The position numbers and the translations under genes were made by a program. From positions 62,001 through 126,000 of the forward strand of contig CAMBEK010000001.1 in the NCBI GenBank assembly GCA_945865565.1: 64,000 nt of DNA, written 5' to 3'. Below the pieces are notes generated by a model. It was not told where the DNA came from. It searched no databases and saw nothing but the letters and a program-made list of their open reading frames with translations. This DNA is from Pseudobacteriovorax antillogorgiicola. Its GTDB lineage: Bacteria > Bdellovibrionota_B > Oligoflexia > Oligoflexales > RGVZ01. Shown one piece after another: positions 16,619 to 25,752 of the stretch (position 1 is its first letter; each line of letters opens with the position of its first letter).

Positions 16619-18838
16619 ATGATGATCTGTAGGAAAGTTGCCAGTGGGCTCATCGTGGCCGCTTGTTCCCTGATCGCCCTGTCTCACACGAAGAACCTGC
16701 CGGCGGACCAATCCATCGGTGAAGCGTGTGGCTTGAATTACAACCCACCAAGCCCACAACCCAACACACAGCCGTTTTGGCACGGTGGCGCCATCCCGCT
16801 GGACTTATCCGCCGCTAACGCTGAAATTAACCGGATCGCAATTGATGAGACGAAGGGGTCGGCAAATTTTCTGAAGACACCCGAGCCATGGGTACGGAAC
16901 GCCGTTGAGCGCCCCGCGGTCGGAGAGCATCTGATCAACCCGGCGGGACAAGAAGTCGAGATGAAATTGCTGCTGCTTTCAGCAACCCGGAGCAATAATC
17001 AAGAGCCAGCCCTCCGCCTCGTCAAGGAGGCGCTGGATGGAATTGGAATACCATTCAACCACGTCCACCTCACGGTGGACGGCGCGCGTATTTCAAGTGA
17101 CCCCCTGGACATGGAGTTTCCGTCGCAAGGCGCAGCTCGGCGTGGACGGTATTATGGGATCATCTTGATCAGTGATCTATTGGCTTTCCAGGATAAGGAA
17201 GGGACATGGCTCAGCTCACTAACGATGGACCAGTGGGCGCAACTCAGGGAGTACGAAAAACACTTTCAAGTCCGTCGCGTCGCTGTCGCTGCATATCCGC
17301 GCCCAACCTATGGCGTGGAACCATCGGGAGAACCGTTGACCGTAAAAAATACAATTCTTATGCAGAAGTCCGCCGAACGCTTCTCCACCGGAATGGTCAA
17401 AGAGGCCACGTTGCCGCTGATAGGCTCCTTTCAAAATCCTGCCAAAGTCATCGATCCAACCCTCGCAACACCCATCGCATTGTTCGGCAATCCTGACTCC
17501 AATGGCAACCCAAACCCTGTCGCCGCGGCGATCACTAATTTTCCTGACGGGAGGGAACAACTGAATTTCTACTTTGCGCAAAGTCCATTTCTAATGGCGA
17601 GTTACTATGTAGCACCGCTCTGGATCAATTGGGTGACGCGTGGCCTTTACCTCGGGAAGCGCCGTATCTATCTTAACTTACAGGTTGATGATCTCTTCTT
17701 GCCGAACGGAATGTGGAATGTGCAGAAAAGAATACCGATGGATGACGGACACAGGGAATACCGCGCCACACCCGACGATTTAGATGAACTCGTACTCTGG
17801 CAAAAAGATCAGCTCCAGCGTCTACCGAAGGGAAGCACCTTCAAGGTCGAAATGGCTGTGAACGGAAAAGGAGTGTGGGAGCTTGGGGGCTACACAAAGG
17901 ACGCACTTTATAAATCTGCAAAAAAAAATATTCCCGAATTTCACTGGGTCAGCCACACATTCAGCCACCCCGATCTGGATCGCATTTCGTTCAAACAGAT
18001 GACCGCAGAGATCGTCGCAAACCAAAACTTTTTGCAAGATTTCATTGATGTCGACCATAAAAATTTTTCTCCACATTCCCTTGTAACGCCCCACATTAGC
18101 GGGATTTTCAACAAGGAAGCACTACGGGCACTATTTGAGAAAGGTATTTACAGCATCGTTGGCGACAACAGCCGCCGTGAACTCTGGCCACTTAATCCTT
18201 TCCATGGATTTTTTACGGCTGAACAGACCAATGGATTTGAGGGGATTTTCGTTATACCGCGCCATGCCACAGTCGCCCCCGTAAGCGCCGGACCGGTCCA
18301 GTACCTGCACTCATTTTACAACAGCCTCTATCATGACTTCTGGGGTAAGGACCTGACTTCAGCAGAAATCTTGCAGCTCGAGGCCGAGCGCGTAACCAAA
18401 GCGATCATCGCCTGGCGCCACGATCCGTATATGTTCCACCAGGGAAATCTTTGGTTCTTCAAGTGGATGGACAACCCCGGGCTCGATGGCCGAACGAGGC
18501 ACAGCATCCTGAGTTTATGGACGGAGTTTGTGCTGGCCGAGATCCAACGGTATACAACCTTGCCGGTTCTCAGCTTGAAAATGGATGATATGAGCCTCGC
18601 CCTTCAAGAACGAATGCAAACCGATCGTTGCGACATTCGCCTATTCCTGTCAACAAACCCGCGCCGTCGAATTCGAGTTCATACCAAGTCGGCTTGCAAA
18701 GTGCCTATCACTGGACTTTCCGTTTCTGGAAATCCTGCCGTGACACAGGATGTCTACGGTCCGGACGTGACATCCGTCATTAGCGCTCAACCAAATACTT
18801 CCGTTGAATTTATCCTTCCAACCGACAACCGGATCTAA
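16619..18838 (+). CDS. Agd3-like secreted polysaccharide deacetylase (CE18-type)
   Basis: The 739-aa protein has a signal peptide and then the layout of the fungal deacetylase Agd3. The N-terminal carbohydrate-binding-like region is at about 115-345 and the catalytic region starts at LNLQVDDLFLPNG, with the metal and base aspartates at 357-358. The metal-binding histidines follow in SHTFSHPDLD (His446, His450). Later strands include TPHISGIFNKEAL and a C-terminal beta domain. Agd3 removes N-acetyl groups from galactosaminogalactan; PelA and PgaB do the same for Pel and PNAG with different domain plans. I infer deacetylation of a GalNAc-containing polymer in the periplasm or outside. GGAGAAAG precedes tandem ATGs. 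It heads an operon with the LRR gene (4-nt gap) and the dehydratase gene. It is not PelA: no hydrolase domain is present. Confidence 0.85.
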   Translation: MMICRKVASGLIVAACSLIALSHTKNLPADQSIGEACGLNYNPPSPQPNTQPFWHGGAIPLDLSAANAEINRIAIDETKGSANFLKTPEPWVRNAVERPAVGEHLINPAGQEVEMKLLLLSATRSNNQEPALRLVKEALDGIGIPFNHVHLTVDGARISSDPLDMEFPSQGAARRGRYYGIILISDLLAFQDKEGTWLSSLTMDQWAQLREYEKHFQVRRVAVAAYPRPTYGVEPSGEPLTVKNTILMQKSAERFSTGMVKEATLPLIGSFQNPAKVIDPTLATPIALFGNPDSNGNPNPVAAAITNFPDGREQLNFYFAQSPFLMASYYVAPLWINWVTRGLYLGKRRIYLNLQVDDLFLPNGMWNVQKRIPMDDGHREYRATPDDLDELVLWQKDQLQRLPKGSTFKVEMAVNGKGVWELGGYTKDALYKSAKKNIPEFHWVSHTFSHPDLDRISFKQMTAEIVANQNFLQDFIDVDHKNFSPHSLVTPHISGIFNKEALRALFEKGIYSIVGDNSRRELWPLNPFHGFFTAEQTNGFEGIFVIPRHATVAPVSAGPVQYLHSFYNSLYHDFWGKDLTSAEILQLEAERVTKAIIAWRHDPYMFHQGNLWFFKWMDNPGLDGRTRHSILSLWTEFVLAEIQRYTTLPVLSLKMDDMSLALQERMQTDRCDIRLFLSTNPRRRIRVHTKSACKVPITGLSVSGNPAVTQDVYGPDVTSVISAQPNTSVEFILPTDNRI

Positions 18839-18842
18839 AGAT

Positions 18843-20312
18843 ATGACCCAGCACAAAGTTCCCCTCATGATTTATTTTCTATCTGCAGTTCTGCTTCATT
18901 CGGGAGTCTGCTTTGCCCAAGCCATACCAGGCGCGGGGCGTGGTGCATTTCTTGAAAATTGTCTTGCGGGCGACAGCAAGCCCGACGTCATGCACACCGT
19001 GCGAGTCATCATGAAAGCCGTTGGCGCTAACGACTGCGAAGGTGCAAACCGAATCCTGAGCAAGACCAAGGAGCTGATTATCACGTCCAGTGAAATTTCA
19101 GACCTGACGCCGATTGCGGATCTCACTCACTTGGAAGTTCTTTCCATTGACGATAATGCAGTGCATGATCTTTCGCCCCTTCTCGGACTCACCGAGCTGA
19201 AAGGCCTTTCCATCATTCGAAATCATGTCGCGAATCTGTCAGGACTTGCGAACTCAACCAAACTTGAATGGCTTTTCCTTCAAGACAACAATGCGCCGGC
19301 CCTTGATTTGTTGCCACTCCATGCCATGACCAGGATGCAAATTTTAGATGTCTCAAGAAACTCTGTTGGTTCCGTTTCTGCCTTATCGACCATGAAAGGT
19401 CTGCGAAGCCTCATTGCAAATCAGGCGAAGATTTCCGACATCTCTCCACTTGAGGAGCTGGAGACGCTAACGAGCGTCTCACTTGGGTTAAACGAAATAG
19501 GCGATATTCGTCCCTTGAATCGATCGTCTCGCCTGGAACGGATTCATATGCGAGAAAATCGTGTCGCCGACTTGAGCGTGCTGGCATCTCTGCCTCAACT
19601 TCGCGAGATTGATTTTTCAGGAAATCTCCTCAAAGACTTGAGTCCGGTTTCAGGCCAGGATTTTCTCAGCAATATAGACATTTCCAACAACGGCATCGAA
19701 TCCCTCTCGTTTATTGAAACATTGCCCAGACTTCAATGGTTGAAGGCCGGTGGCAACATCATCAAGGACCTCACACCACTCACGCAGTCCAGCGGTCTCC
19801 TGACTGTCCTGGACCTTTCAAGAAACAAAATTGTGGACCTCACGCCCCTCACAGGCATGAGGGAGATTGAGTGGCTTGATGTTTCTGGCAATCAAATTTC
19901 AGACATAACCACGATTGGTACCGTCCCTTTCTTGAAACGGCTCAACATCGCCAGAAACCAGATTCAAGATATTTCGGCACTCGCAAAGCATCCGACCCTC
20001 ATGATCCTCGACATGTCGGAAAATAAAATAGTCGACCTCTCGCCGATTGCCAAAAAGGCCCTGATGAAGAACTTGATCCTTTCGGGAAACGAAGTGGTTG
20101 ACGTTTCGCCTATCGGAACGCTGCGGGTGCTCAAGCACCTTGACCTTAGCCGAAACAAAGTTGAGGACTTGTCGCCCCTGCTTACCTTTGAAAATTCTGG
20201 GATGAAGGTTTTTACTGCGGAAGCCAATCCCATCATCAAAGACGACGCCCACTGCCCCAGGGAGGGCGGTTCCTATTTGATGCGCTTGTTTTGCCGTGAC
20301 TATTTAAAATAA
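18843..20312 (+). CDS. Secreted leucine-rich-repeat protein
   Basis: The 489-aa product has a signal peptide (LMIYFLSAVLLHSGVCFA) and about 16 leucine-rich repeats of 21-22 residues from about residue 70 to 465. They are of the SDS22/internalin type (for example LTHLEVLSIDDNAVHDLSPL and LKHLDLSRNKVEDLSPL). Cysteines flank the array on both sides (two near 45-65 and two near the end), possibly as capping disulfides. Such solenoids bind proteins or glycans; there is no enzyme motif. It starts 4 nt after the deacetylase stop, so the two are co-translated, and its role is probably tied to the exopolysaccharide or its surface assembly. The ATG at 18843 is chosen because it sits directly before the signal peptide. 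Confidence 0.85.
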   Translation: MTQHKVPLMIYFLSAVLLHSGVCFAQAIPGAGRGAFLENCLAGDSKPDVMHTVRVIMKAVGANDCEGANRILSKTKELIITSSEISDLTPIADLTHLEVLSIDDNAVHDLSPLLGLTELKGLSIIRNHVANLSGLANSTKLEWLFLQDNNAPALDLLPLHAMTRMQILDVSRNSVGSVSALSTMKGLRSLIANQAKISDISPLEELETLTSVSLGLNEIGDIRPLNRSSRLERIHMRENRVADLSVLASLPQLREIDFSGNLLKDLSPVSGQDFLSNIDISNNGIESLSFIETLPRLQWLKAGGNIIKDLTPLTQSSGLLTVLDLSRNKIVDLTPLTGMREIEWLDVSGNQISDITTIGTVPFLKRLNIARNQIQDISALAKHPTLMILDMSENKIVDLSPIAKKALMKNLILSGNEVVDVSPIGTLRVLKHLDLSRNKVEDLSPLLTFENSGMKVFTAEANPIIKDDAHCPREGGSYLMRLFCRDYLK

Positions 20313-20351
20313 TCGCGAATTTCAGCTGATTCATGCCAGAAAGGGTCTGCA

Positions 20352-21542
20352 ATGAGTTTATTGTCCCACGTGCCGAATTTCGATGTGAAACACCTGCTTG
20401 ACCGGCCCCTGAAGGCGATCGATGAGGCCATGGTCCGGAATTATTTTCTCGGGAAAACGGTCCTCGTCTCGGGGGCTGGAGGCAGCATCGGATCTGAAAT
20501 TTGCATGCAGGTCGCCAGGTTCGGAGCACGTAAATTGATCATGGTCGAATCGTGTGAATTCAACCTTTATCAAATTGATCTTAAAATCCGCGAATCGGGA
20601 ATTGCTGAAAATTCAGCAATTGAAATCCACAGCATCTTGGAGTCTGTGACCCACCGCACTGCGATCCGCAGGATCTTCAAGCGGCACCGGCCTGATACGG
20701 TTCTTCACGCTGCTGCGTTCAAGCACGTACCCCTAGTGGAATGTAATCCCATCTCGGGAATTAAGAATAATCTAACCAGCACCATGATCCTTGCGGAGGC
20801 CGCACTCGATTTTAAAGCCTCTGCATTCCTGTTGATCAGCTCGGACAAGGCTGTGAATCCCACGAATATCATGGGATTAACCAAACGATGCTGCGAACTG
20901 GTGATCCAATCCATGGACCGCGCCCACCCTGGGCGGGTCCGTTTCATGGCGGTCCGGTTCGGCAACGTATTGGCAAGTTCAGGCAGCGTCATCCCACGCT
21001 TTCTCGCCCAGATTCAAAATGGTGGACCCGTCACGGTGACGCACCGGAATGTGACCCGGTTTTTTATGATCATCAGTGAAGCCGTAGGTCTCGTGCTTCA
21101 ATCGGTTGCCATGGCCTCAGGCGGAGAGATCTTTGTTCTCAATATGGGGCAACCCGTTCTGATTAAAGAACTTGCCGAGCAAGTTATCAGGTGTGCTGGC
21201 CTGGAACCGCATAAAGAGATCAAAATAGAATTCACCGGTCTTCGCCCCGGTGAAAAACTCTACGAGGAGTTGATCCTGGAGGGTGATGAAAAGGCCACAA
21301 CCCACGGCGATATCTTCGTCGCAATCCCAAAGGCCATCGATCACGGGGAGGTTCTTGCTTCTCTCCGGCATCTTCTTGATCTTGCAGAAAGCGAAGACGC
21401 AGAGCCTTGTTTGAGCGCCCTACGCGAGATTGTCTTTGGTGGCCGGGAGGAAGCCATGACGGCCATCATGCAGAATGCTCAAAGGATGCGGGTATCAGGT
21501 CTGGTATCTGAAAATGCTGGGTCAAGTAAGCTGGCAAGCTGA
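20352..21542 (+). CDS. Soluble UDP-N-acetylglucosamine 4,6-dehydratase-like protein (PglF/CapD family)
   Basis: The 396-aa protein is a short-chain dehydrogenase-type enzyme with VLVSGAGGSIGSE (NAD binding, about 36-48), LHAAAFKHVPLVE, SSDKAVNPTNIMGLTKR (Met takes the usual catalytic Tyr position, as in PglF/CapD), MAVRFGNVLASSGSVIP and FTGLRPGEKLYEEL. It lacks the four-helix membrane domain of PglF or WbpM, so it is the short soluble form. Members convert UDP-HexNAc to a 4-keto-6-deoxy sugar. Here it probably supplies or modifies a sugar nucleotide for the locus. GAAAGGG lies 7 nt before the ATG. The 3' end overlaps the convergent epimerase gene by 77 nt, and a hairpin follows the stop at 21554. 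Confidence 0.88.
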   Translation: MSLLSHVPNFDVKHLLDRPLKAIDEAMVRNYFLGKTVLVSGAGGSIGSEICMQVARFGARKLIMVESCEFNLYQIDLKIRESGIAENSAIEIHSILESVTHRTAIRRIFKRHRPDTVLHAAAFKHVPLVECNPISGIKNNLTSTMILAEAALDFKASAFLLISSDKAVNPTNIMGLTKRCCELVIQSMDRAHPGRVRFMAVRFGNVLASSGSVIPRFLAQIQNGGPVTVTHRNVTRFFMIISEAVGLVLQSVAMASGGEIFVLNMGQPVLIKELAEQVIRCAGLEPHKEIKIEFTGLRPGEKLYEELILEGDEKATTHGDIFVAIPKAIDHGEVLASLRHLLDLAESEDAEPCLSALREIVFGGREEAMTAIMQNAQRMRVSGLVSENAGSSKLAS

Positions 21543-22332
21543 TGAAGCCAGCTGGCAGGATCGTTGCGATCCTGCCGGGATTCGCGCAGCTATACTTCGG
21601 TCCCGGCCGAAGTGCATGCGTTATCCTTAATGCTGGGTTGACGCGTTGCATGGCCGACACAATGTCTGCGATCTGCACAGCCTCGCCGGTACCAACGTCG
21701 ATCTCCTTCCACGCCTGATCGAGCGTAGCCAAGGATACGATTGCCCGCGCGGCGTCAGCCACGTGAATGAAGTCACGCCATTCCTGACCGCCATTGTTCA
21801 AGATAAACGGGCTATCTGAACGAATGGCCTCGTCCAGGTGATGCAGAATCGAGAACCGGTCGTCGCCTCCGTACAGATTGAATACGCGGCACGTCACATG
21901 CTCAATTTTATTTGCGGCACAGAATGAGTCGATCATCATTTCGTTCAATTTTTTTATTTTTCCGTAGGGTGTCGCCGGGGGCTGGTTTGTGACTTGCCGT
22001 CCCTCCGCGTCCTCACCGTACACGGCACAGGTGCTGACATAGCAAAACCTGCTGATTCCATGCCTCTTTGCAGCCGTCAGAAGGCGGGCGGTCGTCATGA
22101 TGTTAGACTGCACCACCGACTCGGGATCAGAATCAACCCTTGCGGTCAGATCATAGGCACCATGGATGATCGTGTTTACTGGCCTGCCATTTCGATTTCC
22201 GCCGCTTGCTCCAGAACACAATCCGTCAAGGTCGGTCCAGTCCTCGCGATTGAGCTCGACGATCTCAAAATCTGACTGGGCCATGATCGCGCGGCCCAAA
22301 TTTCCCTTCGCCCCTGACAACAAAATCTTCAT
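21466..22332 (-). CDS. NAD-dependent epimerase/dehydratase (sugar-nucleotide SDR)
   Basis: The 288-aa extended SDR has ILLSGAKGNLGRAI at the N-terminus (GxxGxxG), VNTIIHGAYDL, CYVSTCAVYG (catalytic Ser/Thr) and TPYGKIKKLNE (Tyr-x3-Lys). A C-terminal substrate lobe includes VFNLYGGDDRFSIL and WRDFIHVADAARAI. This is the layout of GalE-type C4-epimerases. In Pel and galactosaminogalactan pathways such an enzyme makes UDP-GalNAc or UDP-Gal, and that is the inferred role. ATG at 22332 has GGAGG 5 nt upstream, which decides the start against a longer frame to 22413. It is divergent from the second PelF-like gene. Confidence 0.82.
   Translation of the reverse strand: MKILLSGAKGNLGRAIMAQSDFEIVELNREDWTDLDGLCSGASGGNRNGRPVNTIIHGAYDLTARVDSDPESVVQSNIMTTARLLTAAKRHGISRFCYVSTCAVYGEDAEGRQVTNQPPATPYGKIKKLNEMMIDSFCAANKIEHVTCRVFNLYGGDDRFSILHHLDEAIRSDSPFILNNGGQEWRDFIHVADAARAIVSLATLDQAWKEIDVGTGEAVQIADIVSAMQRVNPALRITHALRPGPKYSCANPGRIATILPAGFISLPAYLTQHFQIPDLIPASFEHSA
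21554..21576. terminator. Hairpin just past the dehydratase stop (possible terminator)
   Basis: Perfect 10-bp arms GGCAGGATCG and CGATCCTGCC enclose a TTG loop, 12 nt after the stop of the plus-strand operon. There is no U-tract, so a Rho-independent role is unsure. The sequence also codes for the end of the antisense epimerase gene. Confidence 0.4.
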
Positions 22333-22462
22333 GCGTGCCTCCGATGAGGTCGGGGTCAAAGCAAAAATGATTCCTGAATTGGGCTTTTTCGTTAGCCAAA
22401 ATTTACAGCTCAATCTGGTACGGAACGTGCAGCCGAATCAACTCACGGAGGAATTGCCCGGC

Positions 22463-24145
22463 ATGGATCCCAATCAAGAATCGGTCGACGTCGTGATGGT
22501 GACCGAGTGCGGATTTCCATACGTGAGGGGTGGAGTCGGGGGGGTTGTCAATCAAACGCTACGAGGCCTCCCCGAGACAACATTTGGCGTGATCCATTTG
22601 GCCTGGAACAAAAAGACAACCGATGCCAGACGGTACGAAATTCCTCCTAATGTAAAGTGGATTCAGGACATCTATTTATCGCCTGAGGAATTTGATCATG
22701 CGCCCCGCTGGATAAATCTCAGATTCCCATTTCGAAAGTCAGAAAGAATCCACAATGCATCGCTTGCACTGCGCTTCTTCGAATGGATCGATGAAGCAAT
22801 GAAGGGCAATTACGAGCCTCTTATTGATGCTTACTGGCGCTACATGAACCCGAAGACCAGAACCGTGGATCTTTGGCAGATGTTACGGTGTCCGGAATTC
22901 GTTGTGGAATTTGAATCCCGCATCGCAGACCTCGGAATGCCTCTGACCACAACCTTCTGGTTGATGGAAAACTTCCTTTCCATTACCCGAAATCTTTGCG
23001 GGCGCATTTATCCGGTGGGCCAGGTTTATCACTCCCAAACCCAACTGTACGCAGGCCTTGTCGCAGCACTTGGAGCCATGCAACACGGCCGGGAGATGAT
23101 TCTCACCGAGCATGGACTTAATGTTCGTGACAGCATCCACTACATCCGTGAGGCAGGCCACGGCGTTCCCCCAAAAGGACGACCGGGGGATCCAATCAAA
23201 GACGCTTGGGTTTCATGGTTTTGTGAACTTGGCAGATTTGTCTATGGGCAGGCCACGTTTGCCACCTATCAATACCAGCGCAACGTGGATGAGGCGGTTT
23301 CCCTAGGTCTGCCCAGGTCAAAAGTCGAAATGATCTCCAACGGAATTGTTCCCGAGGATTTCGCTGCAGCCCGCAAGCAACGTCATGTGGCAAACACGAT
23401 TCGCAGCGCTGTACTTGATGAAAGGCGTCTGGGGCATCTTTGGCGGCTCGCCTACGTTGGACGCATGATTCCTGCCAAGGGAATCCTTGATCTGATCGAG
23501 GCAGCAGGGATTTTGTTCAAGCAAGGAGATGTTCGTTTCGCACTTGATTTCATTGGTCCGGCGGAAGGGGTTGATGATTTTCTTGCAGAATGCAGAAAAG
23601 CCATTGCCGCAATTGGAATCGAGGAGATTGTCAGTTTCACGGGAACAAAGGATCTCACGCACGCCTTTGGCGTAGTGGATATCATGATCCTGCCAAGTCA
23701 CGCCGAGGCCCTGCCCATCGTGCTCCTGGAAGCGATGGCTTCCTCGGTTCCTATTGTGGCCACGGACGTCGGCAGCATCATGCAGGTGATTCATAACCCG
23801 GTGGCTTGCGAAGGTGAGTTCCGTGACTCCATTGGGCCTGCGGGCTTGGTAGTTCCCCCCATGAATCCCGTCGCGCTGGCAGATGCGATCTCACACCTTG
23901 TCTTGAATCGAGAGTTATATGAATCCTGCTGTGAAAATGGGCCTCTCCGAATTGCTCAAAATCACCGCGCCGAGGACATCATGCGGCAGTACCTGGAACT
24001 CTACCAATCCGTCGCCGAACGCCAAAATGCTGCGTATTCTGGCAATGAAGTTGCGCGCCTTGCGGGCAGCAGCACCCAAATCACGCCGAGAGCTGCTGCA
24101 ACAAAAGTAATGATGTTAAATAATTCGAAAGTCGGTTCAATCTGA
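22463..24145 (+). CDS. PelF-like GT4 glycosyltransferase (long form)
   Basis: The 560-aa cytosolic GT-B enzyme opens with MVTECGFPYVRGGVGGVVNQ, the PelF-type donor-lobe start. It continues with VYHSQTQLYAGLVAALGA, ILTEHGLNVRD, YVGRMIPAKGILDLIEA and the EX7E motif EALPIVLLE. The length is close to Pseudomonas PelF (about 500) and it carries the insert missing from the gene at 13371. PelF uses UDP-GalNAc to build the Pel polymer inside the cell; I infer the same kind of reaction. The start at 22463 has GGAGGA 10 nt upstream, although the frame is open from 22166. The last 145 nt are antisense to the end of the PelG-like gene, and the extra C-terminal tail (after YLELYQSV) lies in that overlap. 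Confidence 0.88.
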   Translation: MDPNQESVDVVMVTECGFPYVRGGVGGVVNQTLRGLPETTFGVIHLAWNKKTTDARRYEIPPNVKWIQDIYLSPEEFDHAPRWINLRFPFRKSERIHNASLALRFFEWIDEAMKGNYEPLIDAYWRYMNPKTRTVDLWQMLRCPEFVVEFESRIADLGMPLTTTFWLMENFLSITRNLCGRIYPVGQVYHSQTQLYAGLVAALGAMQHGREMILTEHGLNVRDSIHYIREAGHGVPPKGRPGDPIKDAWVSWFCELGRFVYGQATFATYQYQRNVDEAVSLGLPRSKVEMISNGIVPEDFAAARKQRHVANTIRSAVLDERRLGHLWRLAYVGRMIPAKGILDLIEAAGILFKQGDVRFALDFIGPAEGVDDFLAECRKAIAAIGIEEIVSFTGTKDLTHAFGVVDIMILPSHAEALPIVLLEAMASSVPIVATDVGSIMQVIHNPVACEGEFRDSIGPAGLVVPPMNPVALADAISHLVLNRELYESCCENGPLRIAQNHRAEDIMRQYLELYQSVAERQNAAYSGNEVARLAGSSTQITPRAAATKVMMLNNSKVGSI

Positions 24146-25752
24146 TCCTGGAAAAGAAAGGCGCCAAGAATCGCCATTTGTGCGATTACAAATCCGATGG
24201 CAGGACCCTCTGCGTTGAGCAGGTAAAGGTGGCATGCCAAAATAAATACCAGACTTGAAAGTCCTGACGAGTAGATGAGCATCCGGTACTGGTCAATCTC
24301 GCTGGGAAATTGCCAGGCAAAAATTCCAAGCGTGAATATCCAGGCAACTTGAACGGCAATAAATAACTCCAGACACATGCCAAGGAACATCATGGGAAGA
24401 ATTTTTCTTGTGGCCTGAAACACAGGGACGCTGCTTTCAGACATCGATCTAAACGCGATCGTCCACATCCTCGACATCCCTGGCGCCAATCGGAGGAAAT
24501 ACCAGTTGCAGAGGATGATCGCAGGCAGCGTGGCTGCAAGAAACTGGGTCGCATTGTGTCCACCGGTAGCCATTTCAGGGAAAACAAAAAGGATCAAGAT
24601 CTTGTCGCCCCAAAATATCGACCCGAGTACCAGGCCGCGTTTGATCTGGGCCCACTTCAAGACCGGGGAGCCTAACTTTAACCCGTCAGGATCTGCATTC
24701 CTTCCAAACATCCGGGCATCGGAAAAAAATGGCCCTGACAAAACCGCACATGCGGCCAATGGTGGAAGAAACCAAACCTCTGGCATCGCGGCTAGAACCA
24801 GAGCATACGCCGCCCACGCACCAATATAGAACTTGTGTTTTTGTTGGGCGAATATATGGACCATCATTAAGGCGAGCAAAAGATGCAGTACCGAAGACGT
24901 GATAAATTCAACTTGGAACCCGGAATCAGTTCCGATGGCGTGGGGCCTGGGGAGTAACACTCCCAATACTGCGGCGATAACGGCTCCTCCAATCATGGCC
25001 CACGGGATTCTCTTCATCAAACAATAGGCCGACCCCGCCAAACCCCGAATAAAAATGTCGTCACCCAGGGCCAAAGAGACTGGCATGATGATCACGTACG
25101 CCAGCCACGGCATGGTGGATCCAGAAGCAAGCCAAAGATCTATTACCGGTGTGCCACCAATACCAGCGCAGGCACCGCCATGGCATTTGGCGCCTCCCGC
25201 TGCGAAGGCAAAAGACACCAGGACTACGGCCATCAATTGAAGGCAGGTCGCCCTCCACCATCCAGAACTTAACGAATTCCCCTGCTGGCCTCCCGGCATT
25301 CCGGACAATTCCAACTTGAACCGGGTCGTGCGAAAACGGGAGTTCAAGGAGTCGACAAGCAGCAGGGCGGACTCGCGGCTGAAATTTGACGGAAGTAGCA
25401 GTGAAAAAATCCGTCGTCCCGATTCGTTGGTGAGGCTGAACCAGCTGCCCGCTTCTTCCCGAGGGTCAAAAGGCTTAGGATAATTCGCGACCACCAACTG
25501 ACCTGACCCGGGTGAACTGATCGTCATGGCTTGTCCCCGAAATCTTGCCTTTAGGGACTGGCCATCGTGGAGTGGCAGATGCGCATTTTTCTTCTCATAT
25601 TTGTCGGGATGCAAATCGAATTCCCGGCGCATTTCGCGGATGACTCCGCCGTTCAATGCGGCCTTTTGTTTAAGCAGACTCGGCCATAAAAAAAATTTTG
25701 CGAGTAACGCGGATAAAGCGAGCACTGCTGTGTGGAGCTGAAATTCTGTCAC
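24001..25752 (-). CDS. Polytopic membrane protein resembling PelG (polysaccharide transport)
   Basis: The protein of about 583 aa has one N-terminal membrane segment (ALSALLAKFFLW), a soluble region of about 130 residues, then about 9-11 further hydrophobic helices. The part around FWGDKILILFVFPE, then a stretch ending with LAATLPAIILCNWYFLRL, resembles the Wzx-like PelG family, which is predicted to move polymer across the inner membrane with PelF. Overall similarity is modest and the soluble insert is unlike PelG, so the call is tentative. The start is GTG 25752 with GGGA 5 nt upstream; an upstream TTG (25830) lacks such a site. The 3' end overlaps the PelF-like gene by 145 nt in a convergent arrangement. 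Confidence 0.6.
   Translation of the reverse strand: MTEFQLHTAVLALSALLAKFFLWPSLLKQKAALNGGVIREMRREFDLHPDKYEKKNAHLPLHDGQSLKARFRGQAMTISSPGSGQLVVANYPKPFDPREEAGSWFSLTNESGRRIFSLLLPSNFSRESALLLVDSLNSRFRTTRFKLELSGMPGGQQGNSLSSGWWRATCLQLMAVVLVSFAFAAGGAKCHGGACAGIGGTPVIDLWLASGSTMPWLAYVIIMPVSLALGDDIFIRGLAGSAYCLMKRIPWAMIGGAVIAAVLGVLLPRPHAIGTDSGFQVEFITSSVLHLLLALMMVHIFAQQKHKFYIGAWAAYALVLAAMPEVWFLPPLAACAVLSGPFFSDARMFGRNADPDGLKLGSPVLKWAQIKRGLVLGSIFWGDKILILFVFPEMATGGHNATQFLAATLPAIILCNWYFLRLAPGMSRMWTIAFRSMSESSVPVFQATRKILPMMFLGMCLELFIAVQVAWIFTLGIFAWQFPSEIDQYRMLIYSSGLSSLVFILACHLYLLNAEGPAIGFVIAQMAILGAFLFQDQIEPTFELFNIITFVAAALGVIWVLLPARRATSLPEYAAFWRSATDW

Noticed and set aside
16619-18838. PelA or PgaB identity for the deacetylase
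   Set aside because: There is no linked glycoside hydrolase domain, and the domain order and motifs fit CE18/Agd3 better.
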